From: Whalleya microplaca
Taxonomy: Eukaryota; Ascomycota; Sordariomycetes; Xylariales; Xylariaceae
Assembly: GCA_022497155.1 (NCBI GenBank)
Contig: MU385712.1
Span: 619,765-683,764 of the forward strand
Direction of reading: 5' to 3'
Length of the DNA: 64,000 nt
The notes under the pieces were generated by a model. It saw nothing but the letters and a program-made list of their open reading frames with translations. It had not been told where the DNA came from and did no database searches. The translations under genes and the position numbers were made by a program. Shown here in pieces: positions 58,847 through 64,000 of the stretch (its first letter is position 1; the number at the start of each line of letters is the position of its first letter).

Positions 58847-61800
58847 GGCAATAAATATCAAGTAAGAGCACCTGTCAGGCCCGGTGAAAAATGTTTCGTC
58901 CCAAGCAAATTACATGTGAACTTTGTATTTATATTACTGGGCAGCTGGGGGAAGGCTTTCGCTATTAGGTCCCATAATACCGTCATTAAGGACTCGGAGC
59001 TAAGCTTCTATACTGCTAATAGTAAGCTTGAGCCCCATCGTGGGCGTAGATGGCTATTCGCTGCAAGCGATATCCCTGTCCACGCTACCGCGATTTTTGT
59101 GGTGATGTCACTTTGTTGACCGTTCCGGATCCGGCGGATGGGTCTTCCACCGGCCCGTGGGCAGGAAGCGGTGCAGAAAATACTTACATACCAGTCGTGA
59201 CTGATGTTTCAATTAAATCCGACCTATAAAGTTGCCTGTGTCCGAACGGAATTATCTGAGTGAGCGGGCGTTGCTGCGTTGAAGGATTTTTTTTCTCTTT
59301 CACCAACATCTAACCTAGCAGCCCTAGTGGTGGTCGGATCGCCAAGACGGATATTGTCCTTTTCAACCCCATCATATGAAAGGCCGAAATTAAACGCGAA
59401 GGGCGATGTAGAGGGGCAATGTCACAAAGCCAGTAATCGACGGATTACGCAACGCCGCACGCTGAAAATGCGCCAGGCTGAATCAGCGGAAATGCAAGTC
59501 TTATAACAGCTGGAAAATAACATAAAGGAAAATAAACCCGTTTCGCCCCAACAACTGTCAGACGGTTCCTGAATCGGGACTCATATTCTTTTCTCACCGT
59601 GATAAGCAGCAGTAAACCACCATGATGCCGAATTATGCATAATCTCGCCTCAAACGGTCTGACTTACGTCTTCGAGAACACTAGATTGGTTCAGAAAAGT
59701 CACGCTAATATGACCTCGCGTTCGCGTACTCTCGTCCAAGGCCATATCGGAATGGGGATGCCTGGGTATAAGGAAAGCCCGGTGTAAAAGAATTTATTCG
59801 CAAATCCGGTTTCGGCAGCTAACTAATAGCCACATCCAAATTGATGTTATATCAATCAAAGTGAATGCGACTGAATTCTGCGAATACCCGAAGGGCCTCA
59901 AGCTCTGGCCATGGAAAAAAAGAGTAGGTCAACTAGGTAGATACCGGCGCACGGAACCCTGCGCCGCACTACAGTATTCTCGTAAAGATGAAGGTTCACA
60001 CAGTTTTTCAAGCGGACTATGAAGCCAACTTGGTTGCGGGCAGACGAGTCACGATAGGTAGCCTAGCCAGTTGATGCGGAATCAATGAGGTATGAATAAC
60101 TGTATTGATGGGTGATGTGGATTGAAAGAATTGAATCAATACGTAGCTGTAATACTGACATGCCTTGAATAGGGGTCTAACCTTATCTAATCTGCGATCT
60201 GAGCTGCATGGCAGGCATGGGTGCCCTGGGATTGGATGAAAACTACATAATTGATTTTCTGCTGCAACATATGAGACTACCATCAACCTCACCCCTTAGC
60301 CACCACCGTAACAATTATTCGAATAAATATGTTACCAAAGGATTTGCCGCTAGCGAGAAATCTTCGGAATTAGCATGACCTTTTTTAATTGAAACGCGCG
60401 AGGCTATGTATAAATAAGGGTCAACCGTACTCCTATTCCTATGTAAGATATTCGGATCGGAGTTAGCAGAAACTGACGAATGGCAATAAATATGCGATGA
60501 CGATGATAAATCCAACGTCGTACGACAAGCAAAGGATCCAAGACACTTCAAACGTGTCAACAGTATGTGGACACTTATGTTCCACGACTAAGTAATTATA
60601 GCTCGGACAGATCTGTGGACGGAGCGCGAAGGGACCAAGTACCAGTAGAGCGAGAAGCAGTTCTCGCAACCGTCAATATCAGCCAATAAGCCTGCAATGG
60701 AGACAACCGTAGCACCAAAAGGAGTAAGCTAAGGGCCAGCAAGCCTCTATCATAAAGAGACATTGGAAAATGACATCATTGATCAAATGTTTGAATCCAA
60801 ATGCATGGCATAATGCCCACTGTCTATCGCCAGTCTTATGTTATGTGTACGATCGGAGAGGTGGTCACTTCCGAGGTTTGCATGGTACCTCTATCAAAGA
60901 TATAGGGTGAATCCCTATTAATTATTGAAATGTCTAAGTCTAAATGTATCTAGGAGTAATTGTGGGATCAGATGTTATAATATAGTATGGAGGTCTCCCA
61001 ACCTCCTATATTCTAACAGCTTCATATGGCAATAAGGAGCATATCCGCGTGTCCAGTGTAAGGCAAAGCCACAGGGAACAGGGCCGCCTTATAGATGCGC
61101 ATGCGGCGGCCATATGTAGGCCCGTATCAGCCTTGTAGGGCATATCTCAACACTTCAGGCCGCTTGCAAGAATTAGTGATACCGCGCACGCTCATCCAGA
61201 ACGAAAGCTATCTTCCGTGACAAAAGTGTGCACCGTGAGGACGATGTATTGACGATGAAGGTTTGAAATGTGACTAGGGAACGAATTTCTGGCTGTAAGC
61301 TGACGGGCATGGGGGTCACCGTCACACACAGAGCCAAAACGCCTCAGGCAGCTCCACCAGGAACGCCTACCATCGATATCAACCTGATGAGACTCAGAGA
61401 AGAGCTCTGATGAAACCCCTTCAGTCCTATCGTGAACTTCAAGGTGTCCATCCTATCGTACGTCCTGGGATATTCCATCGTGAATTCCGATATCCCAACT
61501 GAATTAGTAAACCGCGAGCCAAAGGCAAAGTAACAAAAGAGTGAAAGACCAGCCGAATTGCTGTGGTCACACCAACAGAAACGTTTCCCCCCTCTTTCTT
61601 TTTCCTTGGTGGCGTTTGTTTGAGGAAAATAGCCATACCAGCGTGTGACTACCTCCCTAGGCGAGACTAGCTGTGCCCGAGAAGGAGTTGAGCTTGAATG
61701 ATGCAGTGATAGTCGCTTGTAATGATTGTTGAAGTCGCATTCGACAGCAATTGATTGAAGATTGCCAGGAATTTCTGAATAACGAGGAATTCCGCAGGAT

Positions 61801-62805
61801 TTTCAACAGGATAGATCGTTACAACATCAGGAGTGATTGTTGGATGATTGTAGAACCCATGAATTATTAGGTAATACATTCCCATTGAAGGGGATAGGCA
61901 CGGAGCACGACCGGACTGCCCAGCACAATTATGTTGGCTGTGGGTGCTTGGTCATCTCCGGTGAGCCTGCATTATCGTGAGAGACAAGTGATGTAGGTAA
62001 AGGGGTTCCGCGGCGCGACCCTTAATTCCCACAGGTTCACTTGCGATGCTTGCCAGCTCGGGCATGACAAGTTCCGTATGCTTCATGCTGACGAAGTCGA
62101 CATGAAGAAGACGACGTAAGGAATATATCTGTCGACATAGTTCCCGTAACGTGAAACAAACTCCGCAGACCACCAGAAGCAAAGGCTCGGGGGGTCTGGG
62201 CATGTCAAACGTAGGTAGGTTCAGTAAACTTTACTTTTATGGTCACATCCATCAAGAGGTGCAAATCAATGAAGCGGCACAAATTCAGGCAGTGGTGCAT
62301 ATTCAAGATTCAGCAAAACTCATCATAATCAAAGCAGCGCTAAAGTACTTCATACATCAAATGACTGATAATCAAAAAGCCCTCACAACGAGGACAATAT
62401 GCAAAAACAAAACCAAATTCCATGCCGCTTGATGGATGTGATTGTAATCATCCGGAGAATCTCGAAACGGCCACCTCTGTCCTTTTGTGTTGGGGATGCT
62501 GGTCTTCCTAAACACCAGACTCCCACCAAACTAGACCGATAACCCCAAAATATGAACATAGAAAATATGCGATGCGTAAAAGTGACAGCCACTTTGTTAT
62601 TGCAGTGAGAGTTTTTTGTTGTTGTTGATGTTGTTATTGTTGTTGGCATCTCTGCCATGTTACCGCGGCCTCCTTCTTGACTTCGCGAGTAACGCGCCCA
62701 TTGGCAACCGACCCGATTGGGTCAGGTTAGGGTTGGGTGTGAGATTGTGACCGCTCCCAAACGCAGTGGCATACGTAGGGTGCTGGTCAGTCACATGGGA
62801 TGAAA
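58847..62805. other. 4-kb intergenic region
   Basis: There is no supported gene. Frames at 58613-59119, 59279-59506, 60017-60669 and 62151-62658 are motif-free. The part next to 62800 should hold the bZIP 3' UTR, and the part next to 58850 the SNG1-like promoter. A (TTG)n run occurs at about 62615-62645. Confidence 0.5.
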
Positions 62806-64000
62806 CTATAAGCCGATTGTCCACTGGTCTAATCTGGCAGTAATGGCCTTCAGGCTTGCAGCAAGGCGCTCCACCCGCCTTAACGAACGACTAGTTGCAA
62901 TATCTTCTTCTGTCGCATCGACCAGCTCGTACTGCGGGAGCTCCTTCTCGGACTTGATGTCTTCAAAGTTGATAACCGCAGTGATACTGTCCATGTTCAG
63001 CTCCATCGGCTTAGATGATTCCGTGGTCTCTTCATCATAGATGTCACCATCCAGATCGGCTACCGAGCTCTCGGAAGGAGTTGATTCAGCCGGTGATTCA
63101 GGAGCCTGGGATTTCTCAACCGAAGGCAATACAGGCGACTCCAAGACGGGGGCATCGTTCTTCTCGGTCTCCGACAAGGGCTCGCCGACGAAGTTAGAGG
63201 ACTTGCCCGTCAAGGCATCGAGGTCAATCTCCGGCGCATGAGAGGTCTCAAGGACAGTGAACACCTGGGGCTGGTAGTTGTAACTATCCGAATTCAGGTT
63301 AAGCATCGAGAAGTCCATGGTCTGCTCGGGAATCATAACCATGCCGATTTGTTGACGTTGATTGTTCACTTGTTGGCCAGCGAAGGGGTTGATATCTTTC
63401 GGCACCTGATGAGGCTCCTCAATCTGTTGCTGTTGTGGGCGGAGGGGCAGATTAGGGTTAGTACTCAGTTGATCCAAAAAGCTTGAGAACGATGGCGAAG
63501 ATAGCAGAGTTCGGGTAAGGTCAGACAAGCGCCGGTTCTCCTCGAGAAGGGCTCGGTTTTGAGCACGTAGGTCACCATTCTCGGTAACCCTTGTTGCGAT
63601 CTCGCTCTCGAGTTGAGAAATGTACTCTGCGATTTGTTAGCATTCAATTGGTTCATTCAGCCAGTAGGGACTGGGTTATATTACCCTTTCTCCTTGAACG
63701 GAAAGCTCGAGCCGAAACCTTGTTGCGCAACTGGCGTCTTTCCTTGCTGCTCAACTTTTTCCCTTCCTCACTTGCAAGTAGCCTCTCATCTTCATCCATG
63801 TCATCCTCCTCTTTCTTCGGTCGCGGAATCTGGAGCAAGGGAGAATTTTCCTGATCTTCCTCATTCTCAGCTCGCGCCCTCATAGAATTGAGCAGCTGCG
63901 TTATCTTCTGCTCAACCATCGGGTCTTGGGGCGTGGGGCCCTTCGATCTATTTTTCACCTGCTGTTGGCGCTGTTGCTGCTGCTGTTGGATAATCTGTTG
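62806..64000 (-). CDS. bZIP transcription factor (MeaB-like), N-terminus beyond window
   Basis: Two exons are visible: 63685 to the window edge, and 62806-63626, with a 58-nt intron. The frame stays open to 64000 through a Gln-rich tract (CAG/CAA run), so the start is outside. The basic region is KKLSSKERRQLRNKVSARAFRSRRK, with the invariant N-x-x-S-A-R-x-F-x-x-R pattern. The intron interrupts just after it, and exon 2 continues EYISQLESEIA into the leucine zipper (about five heptads, to RRLSDL). The C-terminal half is acidic and Ser/Pro-rich, as in an activation or regulatory domain, and ends SLKAITARLDQWTIGL. The KERRQLRNKVSARAFRSRRK block and the following LLSSPSFSSFLD resemble MeaB, a fungal bZIP linked to nitrogen metabolite repression. 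This identity rests on memory of the pattern and needs a search. Confidence 0.88.

Overview
The window looks like genomic DNA of a filamentous ascomycete (Pezizomycotina). Genes are on both strands, most are split by short introns (mainly 49-120 nt, GT-AG, with branch points resembling CTAAC/CTAAT), and intergenic spaces are long. The gene families are typical of these fungi: 2EXR, DUF3632, DUF3533/SNG1, Frag1/Sfk1, TRP-like channel with ML domain, cytochrome P450, MFS and EthD. One LTR retrotransposon carries mutations of the RIP type. Short tracts such as TAGGTA/CCTAGG hint at a Sordariomycete-like genome, but I cannot place it more precisely. No bacterial, viral, CRISPR or rRNA signal was seen and no complete tRNA could be assembled.

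Layout. Left part (1-9.7 kb): a 2EXR protein, a three-exon amidase, then a complete 2229-bp LTR element (7415-9643) with 216-bp LTRs and a GATAC target duplication. Its LTRs differ only by transitions, and stop codons stand where glutamines are expected. 12-25.5 kb: a fungal multi-pass membrane protein, an EthD-domain protein, a maltose-type sugar symporter, an HhH-GPD-like protein, a Frag1/DRAM/Sfk1 membrane protein and a 13-exon secreted six-hairpin glycosidase. 27-39 kb: an orphan P450, a large single-exon acidic membrane protein (1054 aa), a small hypothetical protein, a doubtful hypothetical ORF and a TRP-like channel. 39.7-44.4 kb: a DHA1-type MFS transporter and an F-box protein. 44.4-55 kb: a gene-poor stretch around a cysteine-rich CXC-like putative regulator. 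55-64 kb: a DUF3632 protein followed by a poly-G tract, a DUF3533/SNG1 membrane protein, a long empty spacer and a bZIP factor running off the right edge.

How the genes fit together. There is no clear biosynthetic cluster: no PKS, NRPS, terpene cyclase or DMATS backbone gene is present. The secreted glycosidase and the maltose-type symporter lie within one 8.5-kb segment and could form a loose sugar-use pair, but two unrelated genes separate them. The amidase, EthD protein, P450, MFS pump and SNG1-like protein are individually typical of catabolism or detoxification. Exon models were built by hand. For the multi-exon genes the summed exon length is a whole number of codons with an open frame, which supports the junctions, but none is confirmed by RNA data.
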